A stretch of DNA of 64,000 nt from Planomicrobium soli. GTDB lineage: Bacteria > Bacillota > Bacilli > Bacillales_A > Planococcaceae. The position numbers were made by a program, and so were the translations under genes. Below are positions 16,433 through 25,347 of this stretch, in pieces. The stretch lies in assembly GCF_003014655.1 (NCBI RefSeq), contig NZ_PYAT01000003.1, positions 124,001 to 188,000 on the forward strand. Reading direction: 5' to 3'. Below the pieces are notes generated by a model. The model had not been told where the DNA came from and did no database searches. It saw only the letters and a list, made by a program, of their open reading frames with translations. The first letter of the stretch is position 1. Each line of letters begins with the position of its first letter.

Positions 16433-18367
16433 TCAATCCATGTAACGGTATTTTCTCAGGCTATTCAAAATCGAAATCTCCTGCAATAATTCTTCCCCTA
16501 TATTTGTTTCTCTTACTTTCTGCCGCTCCAATTCTTCATCCACCAATCTTTTAACAGACAAGACATCGGTTCCATCACGTAAAACATCTTCTTTCGAATT
16601 AAAGCGCTGATGGGCGACAAGCTGCATGCCATAGGAATTATACAGCAAGGTGTATCCAGCTATCCCTGTCGTCGATTGATAAGCTTTAGAGAACCCGCCG
16701 TCGATCACAATCATCTTGCCATTTGCTTTGATCGGGTTTTCTCCATCTCTTTCTTTAACAGGTGTATGGCCGTTGATGATTCGGCCATGATCCGGATCCA
16801 ATCCAAAATCAGCGAGAATTTTCCGGCACATCTCCTCGTCTTCACGCAAATAATAGTACGGATTTTTCCTTTCTTTATGAGTTTCTTTTTCTTGTATAAA
16901 ATACCGTTCAAAAGTGGTCATTTCTCGTTTTCCAAATAACGAAGAATATTCCCCTGTCCATAAATACCAGACCATATCCGTTGCTATGTCATCGGTTTCC
17001 TCAGGATGGGCAAAAGAATAGCGCAAGTATTGTTCAAACGTATCCAGCAAATCACGTCCTGCATAAGTTTTGCCTTCAATCTCCATTTTTTCCATATTGC
17101 CGTCTTCGTCCAACGGAATGCATCCGTGGATTAAAAGATTCCCGTTGTACTTCAAGTAAAGGCGCCCTTTTTTCATAAGGAATTTCATATGTCTCGCAAG
17201 TTTCTCAGAATGCTGGACTGAGAACAACAATTTATCGATAACTTGCTGTTCTTCCTCAAGTAATTCAGCTGGCCGTTCTGGATCTACTGTCGCAAAACAT
17301 GCGTTTTCCAGAGAATATGTTTTTCCGTTCAGGGTAACTTCGTTATTCTCATAGTCCACTTTCTCCAGCAACAACCGGTTCGACATATCAAAGCACGGCC
17401 GCCGCTTGATAATCGGGCTTTCCAACTTAAACTGAATGATGGAAATCGCTTGATGGATTTTGGTGATTTGCAGCTGCTCCTGTTCAGTCAAGGTCACATC
17501 TGAACTTCTCTTCGGACGAAAAGCAGGGTTGTCTTCGTAATATTTTTCAGCTAGATTTAAAAGCGGCCGAAGGTTGATGCCATATACGTCTTCGATGATA
17601 TCCAGGTTGTTATAGCGTGCACAAATCCGGATAATGTTCGCGAGGCAGACCTTTGAACCTGCAAAAGCGCCAATCCATAGGACGTCATGGTTTCCCCACT
17701 GGATATCTACGGAATGGTAATCGATAAGCGTATCTACGATTTTGTGGGGATCGGGGCCGCGGTCATAAATATCCCCGACAACGTGAAGATGGTCCACAAC
17801 CAACCGTTGCGTGGTATAGGCAAGTCCAATGATAAGCTTGTCGGCTTGGCCTAGGGAAATAAGCTGCTGCACTATTTTCGTGTAATAGTCTTTCTTGTTT
17901 TTAAATTCGTCTGTCTTATAAAGCAGTTCCTCAATGATGTAAACAAACCGTTTAGGCAAAGCTTTACGCACTTTTGAGCGTGTGTACTTGGAAGATGCGT
18001 AAGATATAAGCTGCAGCATACGCTCGATTATTTCGTTATACCATTCATGCAGTTCCTGTTCACTGCTAAAACTGTTTTTTATTAATGGCAATTTCTCCTC
18101 AGGATAATAAACCAACGTCGCAAATTCATTCAGTTCCCTTTCATCCATTTCACTTTCGAACAGGTCCCTGATTTTCACTTTGACATTTCCAGAACCATTT
18201 CTCAGCACATGCTGAAATGCCTGATATTCTCCATGCAAATCGCTGACAAAATGTTCTGTCCCCTTCGGAAGATCCAGGATCGCTTCAAGATTGATGATTT
18301 CAGTGGCCACTTTTTCTTCACTATCGTATTTTTGCGCTAACAAATCATAGTATTTTGAACTTAACAT
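16433..18367 (-). CDS. fbp: Class III fructose-1,6-bisphosphatase
   Basis: Cytoplasmic gluconeogenic enzyme that hydrolyses fructose-1,6-bisphosphate to fructose-6-phosphate. At 644 aa it has the length of the Bacillota-specific class III family (B. subtilis Fbp/YydE), not the shorter class I or II enzymes. The metallophosphatase motifs are visible: DLHGEY at 43-48, GDIYDRG at 198-204 and GNHD at 225-228, with a late NGHTPV motif carrying another metal-binding histidine. The ATG at 18367 follows GAGGGGGTTACTCG. A TATAAT -10-like hexamer lies at 18426-18431 on the minus strand. It is monocistronic. Confidence 0.97.
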   Translation of the reverse strand: MLSSKYYDLLAQKYDSEEKVATEIINLEAILDLPKGTEHFVSDLHGEYQAFQHVLRNGSGNVKVKIRDLFESEMDERELNEFATLVYYPEEKLPLIKNSFSSEQELHEWYNEIIERMLQLISYASSKYTRSKVRKALPKRFVYIIEELLYKTDEFKNKKDYYTKIVQQLISLGQADKLIIGLAYTTQRLVVDHLHVVGDIYDRGPDPHKIVDTLIDYHSVDIQWGNHDVLWIGAFAGSKVCLANIIRICARYNNLDIIEDVYGINLRPLLNLAEKYYEDNPAFRPKRSSDVTLTEQEQLQITKIHQAISIIQFKLESPIIKRRPCFDMSNRLLLEKVDYENNEVTLNGKTYSLENACFATVDPERPAELLEEEQQVIDKLLFSVQHSEKLARHMKFLMKKGRLYLKYNGNLLIHGCIPLDEDGNMEKMEIEGKTYAGRDLLDTFEQYLRYSFAHPEETDDIATDMVWYLWTGEYSSLFGKREMTTFERYFIQEKETHKERKNPYYYLREDEEMCRKILADFGLDPDHGRIINGHTPVKERDGENPIKANGKMIVIDGGFSKAYQSTTGIAGYTLLYNSYGMQLVAHQRFNSKEDVLRDGTDVLSVKRLVDEELERQKVRETNIGEELLQEISILNSLRKYRYMD

Positions 18368-18496
18368 CGAGTAACCCCCTCAGGTTTTGTTATTCGTTCT
18401 ACATTAGAATATGTGTAATACTTCCATTATAAAGGAAGAACTCAAGGGAAGTTACAAGAATCAAAATATTTTTAAGCGTTTTCTTTATTAACACCT

Positions 18497-18519
18497 TTAG
18501 AGACATATGATGTCTCTAA
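18497..18519. promoter_or_regulatory. Perfect 23-bp palindrome between the flavoprotein gene and fbp
   Basis: TTAGAGACAT-ATG-ATGTCTCTAA is an exact dyad about 130 bp upstream of the fbp start and about 75 bp past the flavoprotein stop. It lacks a T run, so it looks more like an operator than a terminator. Confidence 0.35.
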
Positions 18520-18594
18520 TTATTACAAAAAAATATTCGTCAAAACCTCTTCTGGCAGTAAAATCACTTTTAATGCCGTGCAAGATAAAATCTG

Positions 18595-19521
18595 TTAATC
18601 ACTTAAAGCGCTGACTGGAGACATAAAATTCTCTTCTATAAATGCAGCATTTACGCCAATTGCGGCTTTACTGCCTTCAGCAGCGGCAATAATCAGTTGG
18701 GAGGCACCTGTAATGAGCGCGTCTCCGCAAGCAAATACCCCTTCAATATTCGTCCGCCCCATGCTGTCCACTTCTATTCCGCCCAAGGCGTTCAGCTTGC
18801 AGCCTAAAGACGCGCCAAAATTAGTCGCTGGCACCCACTCCGGTGTGATAAAACCGCCTTCAACTAAAACAGCCGTTCCATCTTTGAACTCGATTTTTTG
18901 GAGCTGGCCGGTTTCTCCAATCAGTGATTGAATTTCTTGTTCAAATGTTTTGATCCCTTTCGATTCCAAAAGAGTTTTTTCGATTTCAGATAGACTTTTT
19001 TTGCCGTTGGTGCAAACAATTAAATCTTCTGTCCAGTTATAAACTACTTTTGCCATATGAACTGCCTTTGGGTTTTCAGAAATGACTGCCAGCGGCCGGT
19101 CTTTCAATTCCCACCCATCACAGAAAGGGCAACTAAATAAACTCGTTCCATAATAACGCTCTACTCCTTCGATATCGGGAAGTATCTCTTTAAAGCCGGT
19201 TGCCAGTATGACTTTTTTGGAAAAGAAGACTGAGCCGTCTTCTGCTTCGATCTGAAATTGATCATCCACTTTATTGATGGCAGCAACCCGCTGTTTTACA
19301 ATGGAAACGTTGGGATACGCTTTCAACTCTTCTTGACCAATCCGTTTTAGTTCTTGCGGATTGATGCCGTCACGCGTAATAAATCCATGAGCTTCAGCAA
19401 CTACTGCATTCCTTGGCTTGTTGTCATCAAACAATACCGTTTTCCTTTTCGACCTTCCAAGAACCAGCGAAGCATTCAAACCTGCTGGTCCTCCTCCAAT
19501 AACTGCACAATCAAGTACCAT
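18595..19521 (-). CDS. Thioredoxin-reductase-like FAD/NAD(P)H disulfide oxidoreductase
   Basis: Flavoprotein of 308 aa with an N-terminal FAD site (VIGGGPAG, residues 9-14), redox-active CPFC at 131-134 and a C-terminal FAD motif IEGVFACGDA. CPFC differs from the CAxC of housekeeping thioredoxin reductase and is typical of a TrxR-like subgroup. The expected NADPH-binding GxGxxA is weakly conserved (AVISENPKAVHMA), so nucleotide preference or direct partner may differ. I use the ATG at 19521 with GGAG 8 nt upstream. It follows a Rrf2 regulator gene by about 26 nt in one operon, which suggests a redox or thiol-stress role. Confidence 0.85.
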   Translation of the reverse strand: MVLDCAVIGGGPAGLNASLVLGRSKRKTVLFDDNKPRNAVVAEAHGFITRDGINPQELKRIGQEELKAYPNVSIVKQRVAAINKVDDQFQIEAEDGSVFFSKKVILATGFKEILPDIEGVERYYGTSLFSCPFCDGWELKDRPLAVISENPKAVHMAKVVYNWTEDLIVCTNGKKSLSEIEKTLLESKGIKTFEQEIQSLIGETGQLQKIEFKDGTAVLVEGGFITPEWVPATNFGASLGCKLNALGGIEVDSMGRTNIEGVFACGDALITGASQLIIAAAEGSKAAIGVNAAFIEENFMSPVSALSD

Positions 19522-19547
19522 TCTATCATCTCCGTTCAATTTAATGG

Positions 19548-19973
19548 TTAGTTGGCTTCTTTGCCAGATAAGTGTTCAGGGGATTCTTCAATTCTTTTAA
19601 TCAAATCGACAAGAAGTTGGTTGGCAAGCTCCTCTTTCATCCTTTCTTCAGCCTCCCTCATTACCTTCTCAATCTGGCAACCTTCATGATGTAATGTGCA
19701 ATTAAATAAATTTGTATCTCCTTCTATAGCGTTAATGACATCAAGGAATGAGATGTCTTTTTGGAAACGTGCAAGCTTATAGCCACCTTTCACTCCAGGC
19801 GTAGACTCAATCAGTCCACCTTTCGTAAGCTTAGTCAAAATTTTGGAAAGGTACGTAGGTGAAAGTTTCTGCATCTCAGCCAATTCCTGTACGCCTATTG
19901 TGTTCCCTTCTTGCAATCGCATTATATGGATCATTGTGTGAAGCGCATAGTTTGTAGCATTAGAATATTTCAT
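19548..19973 (-). CDS. Rrf2 family transcriptional regulator
   Basis: Winged-helix regulator, 141 aa from the ATG at 19973 (AGGAGGCTCC in front). The Rrf2 pattern is clear: SNATNYALHTMIHIMRL, then VQELAEMQKLSPTYLSKILTKLTKGGLIES as recognition helix, then GGYKLAR. Only two cysteines occur (NLFNCTLHHEGCQIEK), spaced C-x6-C; the three-cysteine Fe-S set of IscR/NsrR is absent, so thiol-based sensing is more likely. It is the first gene of an operon with a TrxR-like flavoprotein, an arrangement resembling HypR-MerA of staphylococci. Confidence 0.88.
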   Translation of the reverse strand: MKYSNATNYALHTMIHIMRLQEGNTIGVQELAEMQKLSPTYLSKILTKLTKGGLIESTPGVKGGYKLARFQKDISFLDVINAIEGDTNLFNCTLHHEGCQIEKVMREAEERMKEELANQLLVDLIKRIEESPEHLSGKEAN

Positions 19974-19988
19974 TGGAGCCTCCTGTTT

Positions 19989-20059
19989 AATCAAAGATAT
20001 AATAGACTCTCGTTGTCTTTGATTGTTTTTAATTTATCATTTCCGTTTATTAAAGTCAA
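19989..20059 (-). promoter_or_regulatory. Promoter and probable operator of the Rrf2 operon
   Basis: On the minus strand TTGACT (20054-20059) and TAAATT (20031-20036) are 17 bp apart. Immediately downstream AATCAAAGA (19989-19997) and TCTTTGATT (20016-20024) form a perfect 9-bp inverted repeat with an 18-bp centre, suitable as an autoregulatory site. Confidence 0.5.
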
Positions 20060-20081
20060 TGGATTGCTTTTAACCAAACAA

Positions 20082-20120
20082 AAAGAACAAGAGAACTGGA
20101 TAAGAGTTCTTTTGTTCTTT
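20082..20120 (-). terminator. Hairpin terminator after the small membrane gene at 20200
   Basis: AAAGAACA-AGAACT pairs with AGTTCT-TGTTCTTT; on the minus strand it ends in TTTTT. Confidence 0.6.
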
Positions 20121-20199
20121 CTATTATTTGATGGCTGTTTTATATAGTAACGCAGCATAAATGTGATACGGATAATCTTCGATGTTATATAGCTTTAAA

Positions 20200-20385
20200 C
20201 TAATTTTTGCTATGCCATACTTTTTTATCTTCTTTTGAAATCCAAAAATGCAAAATCACTAAATGACACAATACAAGTAATGGCAATAGCCATAGCAATG
20301 TTAGATAAAACTCAGGAAATAAAAATATCCATAAACTAATTGTAATCAACAAATACGAAGTAAATAAAATAAATCTTTTTTTCAT
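20200..20385 (-). CDS. Small membrane protein, 61 aa
   Basis: Hydrophobic protein with two close helices (ILFTSYLLITISLWIFLF and LTLLWLLPLLVLCHLVILHF) and a basic tail KEDKKVWHSKN. Start taken at MKKRF (20385); AAGGGGT lies farther upstream than usual. It stands alone with a downstream hairpin. No known family; it is one of several such small membrane proteins in the window. Confidence 0.5.
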   Translation of the reverse strand: MKKRFILFTSYLLITISLWIFLFPEFYLTLLWLLPLLVLCHLVILHFWISKEDKKVWHSKN

Positions 20386-20566
20386 ATGCATATTATTTTG
20401 CGACCCCTTCTTTATACCAACTATGTATTTTACTTTCCAATTATTTTAAACTTTATCATATCTATTCTTTTTAAGAAGGCGAAATCTGATTATACTCTAA
20501 AAAAGCGATTAAATTACTACCTTCTCCCCTAAGAAGAAGTCTGTTTTCCCAAGCAATAGAAACGAG

Positions 20567-20617
20567 AAAAACCTCGAATGTGGGCACTTGTTCTAAGTGC
20601 CGATCATTCGAGGTTTT
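20567..20617 (-). terminator. Terminator of the YflT/DUF2382 stress protein gene
   Basis: AAAACCTCGAATG pairs with CATTCGAGGTTTT, with a second inner stem GGCACTT/AAGTGCC; it lies about 30 nt past the stop. Confidence 0.85.
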
Positions 20618-20649
20618 ATATAACAGAATTCTCTAAGCTTTTCTTTCAC

Positions 20650-21876
20650 TTAAGACCGCTCATTATCATTTTTCTTGCCGAGATTGTTGGTGTCTTCGTC
20701 AATATCAGCCACTTCACGGCGGACCGTTTCGTCTACTCGCTCAGTATCCTGGACTTTTCGTTTAGTGATAACAATTTCCTCAGTGACAACTTCCTTTTTC
20801 GAAACATTGACGCGCTCTTCCGAAATAGGCACATTAATCGTGTTATTTTCTTCGATAGGGTCCATGGAGGCTGCTTCTTCGTTTACCGGACGGCGCTCAA
20901 CGTATACTTCTTCGCGTTCAACCGGTACTTCGACCGATTGGTTTTCTTCGACAACGTGTTTGCCGACGTTTACTTCGCCAGTCTGTACGCGCTCTTTGCC
21001 GATGCTCAACCGCTCTTCATGAAGGCGCAAGCGTTCTTCTTCAGTTGCACCGTGTGTGGATTCTAATCCATTACCAGTGGTACTTGAAGTGGAGCCGGCA
21101 GTATCAGAAGTCGAGCCAATTGTTCTGTCCCTGTCGGATGTTGAACGCATAGAGCTGCCGGTTGATTCACGATCCGATTGTGTTTTTCCGGAAGCCAAAT
21201 TAGATGCGTTGTTGCTGTGAGGCGTTGAACCAAATGAATTGCCAGAAGTTCTTGAAGCTGTTTCATATGAACTTCCATCTGCAGTAATTGATTTGCCAAA
21301 ATCACTGTCTGCATCCTCTAGTGATCGATAAGAGGCGGCGGAGGTATTAGTTGATGCAGAACCCGAACCAGATGTGCGGCCGGAATCTTTTGAAGAGTTG
21401 TTTGCGCCGCTTGAACCGGAATTGCTGCTAGGAGCAAAAGTCGCGCCTGTTTCAATCGAGGCGGTCTCCTCTATACCGGCTGAGTTGCTGAATCCGGTTG
21501 TATCGTTAGTGCCATATTGTTGATAAGTATCGTTGTAGTTACTGTCTACATAAAGTACTAGCTTGCCATTTTGGACTTGTTCATAATATTCCTTTGATTC
21601 ATGGCGTTCAAGCCCCATGCCTTTGAATGCAGCCAACGACGAATCACCTGAAAGAGCCGACATAACTTTCCCCACGTATCCTCGGCTTTTCTTTTCATTA
21701 GTTGCATCTACATGCACATCTGTCTGAGTATCAACCGTCGAGAATGAGTTATGGTCCCGGCCAATCACATACATATCGCTTTCGTTATAGCCTTGTGACT
21801 TCAGTTCTGCCACTTTGATTAAAACTTCTTCTTGGTTGTCAAAAACTCCAAGAAACGTATTTTCTTTTCTAGCCAT
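20650..21876 (-). CDS. General stress protein: YflT (17M) domain plus YsnF/AvaK DUF2382 domain
   Basis: Three-part protein of 408 aa. Residues about 1-115 are a heat-induced stress protein YflT domain (FLGVFDNQEEVLIKVAELKS, SDMYVIGRDH, GKLVLYVD). Residues about 120-275 are a Ser/Thr/Gly/Asn-rich low-complexity linker. The C-terminal ~130 residues are a DUF2382/YsnF domain with repeated V.PV-like strands (ENQSVEVPVEREEVYVERRP, NTINVPISEERVNVSKKEVV). Cytosolic; molecular role unknown, but family members are induced by general stress. The ATG at 21876 follows AAAAGGAGGAGT, and a SigB-like promoter lies upstream. Confidence 0.9.
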   Translation of the reverse strand: MARKENTFLGVFDNQEEVLIKVAELKSQGYNESDMYVIGRDHNSFSTVDTQTDVHVDATNEKKSRGYVGKVMSALSGDSSLAAFKGMGLERHESKEYYEQVQNGKLVLYVDSNYNDTYQQYGTNDTTGFSNSAGIEETASIETGATFAPSSNSGSSGANNSSKDSGRTSGSGSASTNTSAASYRSLEDADSDFGKSITADGSSYETASRTSGNSFGSTPHSNNASNLASGKTQSDRESTGSSMRSTSDRDRTIGSTSDTAGSTSSTTGNGLESTHGATEEERLRLHEERLSIGKERVQTGEVNVGKHVVEENQSVEVPVEREEVYVERRPVNEEAASMDPIEENNTINVPISEERVNVSKKEVVTEEIVITKRKVQDTERVDETVRREVADIDEDTNNLGKKNDNERS

Positions 21877-21926
21877 TGAAACTCCTCCTTTTAGTGGTAA
21901 CTCTCGAGAAAGTCGATAATGGTAAT

Positions 21927-21953
21927 TTACCCGTCCTCACTAAAGGAATAAAC
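21927..21953 (-). promoter_or_regulatory. SigB-like promoter
   Basis: GTTTAT (21948-21953), 15 bp, GGGTAA (21927-21932) on the minus strand resembles the SigB consensus GTTTAA-N12-15-GGGTAT. It is 51 bp upstream of the YflT/DUF2382 start, and yflT of B. subtilis is a SigB gene. The rest of 21954-22069 shows no gene. Confidence 0.6.
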
Positions 21954-22069
21954 ATTAAACCTTGATATGTGATGGTAAGCAAATTGAGATTCACCTTTAT
22001 TCATTTCAACTAGCACTAAAATTCCAATTCAGATATCGGATATTCTTTTTCCTTTTTCTCTCTTCTATT

Positions 22070-22130
22070 AAAAATACTGATGAAAAGCCCAATATCTCTA
22101 CAAAAAGGCAGAGAAATTGAGCTTTTCATT
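22070..22130 (-). terminator. Terminator of the gene at 22203
   Basis: A long stem: GATGAAAAGCCCAATATCTC on the left pairs with GAGAAATTGAGCTTTTCATT on the right with two mismatches; the T run follows on the minus strand. Confidence 0.7.
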
Positions 22131-22202
22131 AGTTCATCTAAGCTTGTAAGCACGTTCAATCTAAATTTGACCATATATTGATTCAATTGAAGGCCTAGTC
22201 AT

Positions 22203-22442
22203 TTAGTCTTTTCTAAACGACAACCCTTCTTTTGCAAGCCATGATCTTAATACTGGCAAAGAAGCTGGTCCAATGCCATGAAATTTCAGGATTTCTTTCT
22301 CGCTGTACATTGATAATTTTTGCAGAGAGTCAATTTCTTGGTGAATCAAAGCATTTCTAGCAGGTGAACCTAGTTTTGAAAGAAAACTGCTTGCAGGTTG
22401 AATTTCTTCTCCAGAACCATTCAACACCTTTTCTCCAGCCAC
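22203..22442 (-). CDS. RNA polymerase alpha-CTD-like / helix-hairpin-helix protein
   Basis: Small protein of 79 aa made of one helix-hairpin-helix domain like the RNA polymerase alpha C-terminal domain: LGSPARNALIHQEIDSLQKL, then SEKEILKFHGIGPASLPVLR with the GIGPxS hairpin. Such free-standing proteins probably bind DNA or nucleic-acid enzymes nonspecifically. The ATG at 22442 follows AGGAGGGGCGATTGTGGCTGG-type sequence, with GGAGGGGC about 9 nt upstream. It lies 45 nt downstream of an AlkD-like repair gene on the same strand, so they may act together. Confidence 0.75.
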   Translation of the reverse strand: MAGEKVLNGSGEEIQPASSFLSKLGSPARNALIHQEIDSLQKLSMYSEKEILKFHGIGPASLPVLRSWLAKEGLSFRKD

Positions 22443-22486
22443 AATCGCCCCTCCTATAAAATATTAGTTCAGATTTTTTCAGATAG

Positions 22487-23194
22487 CTAACATCTTACAT
22501 ATTTGCGTTTAAAACCAAGTCTTCCTTTATCAGCTTCTTTTTGAATCTTTTCAAACGGATTTAAGAGGCTCCTTTGTTTATTGTCCCTTTCGACTTCTAT
22601 AATTCCTACTTCTTTTGCAGTCTCTAGAGCCTTTTTATAGAGCGGCAAATATGACACACCTACTGTATAGAGGAAGTTGTTCATGGCAGATTTTGTCCGT
22701 TGAGGCGACTCATGAACTGAATCTTTCACCAAATCCAACATGCCGGAAATTTTGGTTTCGGAGAATTCATGGTCTTTGCGGTTGCCCAAGAGCCAGCAAT
22801 AGCAGCTCCAGCCTGCCGACATTTCCAGCTCACGGCCGCTCGCAATCCACTTATCGGAAACTTCTTGTGCAATGTCCGACTCAGATAAAGTCACAGCCAC
22901 TACATAGTCGGACAGCATATAAAAATACGCGCCGTCCATCCATCGATCAAAGTCTGCCTCCTTCATCGTTTTTGGTTCTGCGATCACTCCCGCAAAATAC
23001 ATGGCATCATAGTTCCCTGTGGCATAAAGCTCTTCTGCTAAATCCTGGTCTGTTTTTATCTTCTTAGCTATCGGTTTCATCGCTCCGGTAGCAACTCCAA
23101 AAAGCGGTTCCCGTGCCCCGTTGCTCAGGTAAATCTTTTTCGTCCGTTCCTTTCCTAGCGCTTCAAGCTCCTGCATCACCTGTGCATAATCCAT
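22487..23194 (-). CDS. DNA alkylation repair protein (AlkD-like HEAT repeats)
   Basis: All-helical protein of 235 aa from the AlkC/AlkD superfamily. The N-terminus has the YLSNGAREPLFGVATGAMKP block and LAEELYATGNYDAMYFAGVI, the region of AlkD that cradles DNA. The middle contains YVVAVTLSES and SAGWSCYCWLLGNRKD. AlkD is a base-flipping-free glycosylase for bulky cationic lesions; whether its catalytic Trp/Asp set is retained I cannot judge without alignment, and some homologues lack activity. ATG at 23194 with AAGGAGTG in front. Confidence 0.85.
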   Translation of the reverse strand: MDYAQVMQELEALGKERTKKIYLSNGAREPLFGVATGAMKPIAKKIKTDQDLAEELYATGNYDAMYFAGVIAEPKTMKEADFDRWMDGAYFYMLSDYVVAVTLSESDIAQEVSDKWIASGRELEMSAGWSCYCWLLGNRKDHEFSETKISGMLDLVKDSVHESPQRTKSAMNNFLYTVGVSYLPLYKKALETAKEVGIIEVERDNKQRSLLNPFEKIQKEADKGRLGFKRKYVRC

Positions 23195-23425
23195 CGATTT
23201 TCACTCCTTCTTGTAAAGTGTATTTCCCTAAAAACTTGACCCTCCCTGGAATGGTATTATTGAAAAAGCTTCATCGGCAGAAAAGAGGTTCCACTTTCTC
23301 AAAACCAGCTATAGTTTGCTTTGGCTTATCCTTTTGACTATCTGATAAGTGCCAGACGTACACGAGTTTCCTTAACTTCTTCCCATCAATCTTCTGCACT
23401 TTTTACAAGAGTTCTTGTAATTCTA

Positions 23426-23983
23426 TTATAAATCAAAGCGCTTTTTAATAAGCTTGGCTACATCTTCCGCTTCCAAGAAAGTGTTATCAATACGTATATA
23501 ATTTTCTTCTTGGATCTCGTTTGGCAGTAAATTTAATCGGTTTTTCTTCAATGTCTCAATCAAATGCACTTCAGATTCTTCTATGTTTCGCTTTGTTGGT
23601 TTGTGTTCAAGTCGGTGTGTCATCCGGTTTCGCTGAAGGCGCACCTCCGTTTCAGCTTCTAATTCCACAAAACAAACTTTTCCTCCTGCCGTTTCGAAAA
23701 TGGAGCGAGTTTCAGATACAAATTCCCAATCTCTCTTTTGATCAAATGCCCAAACAAATGTAAAAATCAAACCTTCTGCATCACTTTTAGCTACAGCTTT
23801 AAATATTTCATTCCGAAACATATCCGAGAGCCGCCACATTTCCTGGCCAAAGCCAAACAATGGGTGCAGCAAGTCAATCGTCATGTGATTATGCACTAGC
23901 TTAAGACCTGTTAGTTTTTCAAGTTCGTGGCCAACTGTCATCTTCCCGACGGCTTGAGGACCAAAGATTAAAATAAATTTCAT
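23426..23983 (-). CDS. P-loop kinase-like protein (shikimate kinase/AAA_33-like)
   Basis: Soluble NTP-binding protein, 185 aa. A Walker A variant GPQAVGKMT is at about residues 7-15 (Met in the usual Thr/Ser position, then Thr). A Walker-B-like hydrophobic strand is GLIFTFVWAFD, and an arginine-rich lid LQRNRMTHRLEHKPTKRN follows VELEAE. The ATG at 23983 has AGGAGG 4 nt away; the frame extends nine codons further without support. Function is likely nucleotide or small-molecule phosphorylation; substrate unknown. Confidence 0.75.
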   Translation of the reverse strand: MKFILIFGPQAVGKMTVGHELEKLTGLKLVHNHMTIDLLHPLFGFGQEMWRLSDMFRNEIFKAVAKSDAEGLIFTFVWAFDQKRDWEFVSETRSIFETAGGKVCFVELEAETEVRLQRNRMTHRLEHKPTKRNIEESEVHLIETLKKNRLNLLPNEIQEENYIRIDNTFLEAEDVAKLIKKRFDL

Positions 23984-24077
23984 ACTGCCTCCTTGCGTTG
24001 CGGTTTTCATAGGTTTGTAGCTTATGAAAGATTATGGATTTTGTATCAAACTAATTATGTAGAGCGATCACCAGCTT

Positions 24078-24530
24078 TTAGTATTCCTGATTATTTAACA
24101 GCCTCTTATATTTTTCAGCTCTCTGTGTTTTAGCTGCTAAAAGCGCTTCTTCAGTACACATGTTCATGCAATCCAAGGACGAGTTTTCGAAAATTTTATG
24201 AATGCGCAGTTCAATTTCAAATTCCCAATCTCGGATTTTGCAACCTAGTGGGTATTCTACTTCCCCGACATTTTCTTCTGCATCCACTTGAATAAAGCTG
24301 TTATGGTCGAGAAAAATTCGGTAGCTCAACTCTTCCGTATATAGGCCTTTTACTTCGTCAAGTTCTCGATGAACAATCTTAATTATCTCTGCGTAAACTT
24401 TTTTATTCTCTTCACTTGCATCCCCTTTAGCAAAAGCATTTTCATTTTTTGAAAGATAGAAATAATCGATGTCGCCCACAATTACTGTCTGATCTAGTCC
24501 GTACCATTCAGGTCTCCATGTAATTCTCAT
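24078..24530 (-). CDS. Hypothetical protein, 150 aa
   Basis: Acidic soluble protein. It begins MRITWRPEWYGLDQTVIVGD, has alternating strand-like segments (SYRIFLDHNSFIQVDAEENV, WEFEIELRIHKIF) and ends in a charged helix KTQRAEKYKRLLNNQEY. No family recognised. Small size, acidity and position at the edge of the immunity-like array hint at that class, but this is only context. Confidence 0.6.
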   Translation of the reverse strand: MRITWRPEWYGLDQTVIVGDIDYFYLSKNENAFAKGDASEENKKVYAEIIKIVHRELDEVKGLYTEELSYRIFLDHNSFIQVDAEENVGEVEYPLGCKIRDWEFEIELRIHKIFENSSLDCMNMCTEEALLAAKTQRAEKYKRLLNNQEY

Positions 24531-24701
24531 GCTTCAGCTCCCAACTTCTTTATCAATAAAATGACTTAAGCTGTCAGTTGGCCGGTGACCGTCTTCATAT
24601 CCTTAACCCAATTTATTTTAAGTCTCTTAAATACTTACTTAGGCGCAGCTAAGTAGACTTTTTTGCTTTTAAATAAAGCAGTTCTAAGATCTCTTAGACT
24701 T

Positions 24702-24977
24702 TTAGAAAGCACTCGCAATAATCCAGAACAGCGCTAAAATATTCAGCCAAAAATTAAGTTTGAATAGCGTCAATGATAATACCGGATTCTCTACTAAAAA
24801 TATTGTATTAATCGAAGTCAACAAGGTTGAGAATCCTATCATGTGTAATCCATTAAATTTTTCGTACCCTAAATTTAAAACATGGGTGGATCCCAGCATC
24901 AAAACCGTAATTAACACTCCAAATATGTAGTGTAGGTGTTTATTCTTGCTTCGCGGCTCTTCTTGTAATGACTTCAT
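24702..24977 (-). CDS. Small membrane protein, 91 aa
   Basis: Hydrophobic protein with three predicted helices: YIFGVLITVLMLGSTHVLNL, MIGFSTLLTSINTIFLV and LNFWLNILALFWIIASAF, preceded by a charged N-terminus. ATG at 24977 with AAAGGAAAGGAAG in front. It is followed on the same strand by a short palindrome (24683-24698) and a stem CTTAG/CTAAG near 24650-24667. No known family. Confidence 0.55.
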   Translation of the reverse strand: MKSLQEEPRSKNKHLHYIFGVLITVLMLGSTHVLNLGYEKFNGLHMIGFSTLLTSINTIFLVENPVLSLTLFKLNFWLNILALFWIIASAF

Positions 24978-25071
24978 CTTCCTTTCCTTTCTGTGCTTTC
25001 TATAAAATTTTGTTTAACTTTATTCTTCCCAATCTCTTCTGCTTCTTTATTCACTTTATGGTTTTACATAT

Positions 25072-25347
25072 TTAGTAGTATGTTTTCGTAAAAATCGCAC
25101 CCGTAAAATAAAGAATGGCAAAAAAGAAATCATAGAAATACATATTTTTTTCTTTAAGAATAAGCAAGCGATCCAATCCTTCTATTAAAGCAGATAAACC
25201 TTGTAAGAATAATAACGATTGGAGAATTAAAACGTTAAAGTCTTTAAGTAACAATAAAGCCATTAATATTAGCGCCACAACACTTAGTACTCTCTTTATT
25301 ATACTTACTGGTTTTGTACTTTTATCCTCTTCAAAAAATAAATTCAT
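25072..25347 (-). CDS. Small membrane protein, 91 aa
   Basis: Membrane protein with an acidic N-terminus (MNLFFEEDKSTKP) and three hydrophobic segments (RVLSVVALILMALLLL, VLILQSLLFLQGLSALIEGL, YDFFFAILYFTGAIF). The ATG at 25347 has AAGGAGATTGGAA in front. Family unknown. It lies about 95 nt upstream of the membrane gene at 24702 and may share its transcript. Confidence 0.55.
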   Translation of the reverse strand: MNLFFEEDKSTKPVSIIKRVLSVVALILMALLLLKDFNVLILQSLLFLQGLSALIEGLDRLLILKEKNMYFYDFFFAILYFTGAIFTKTYY

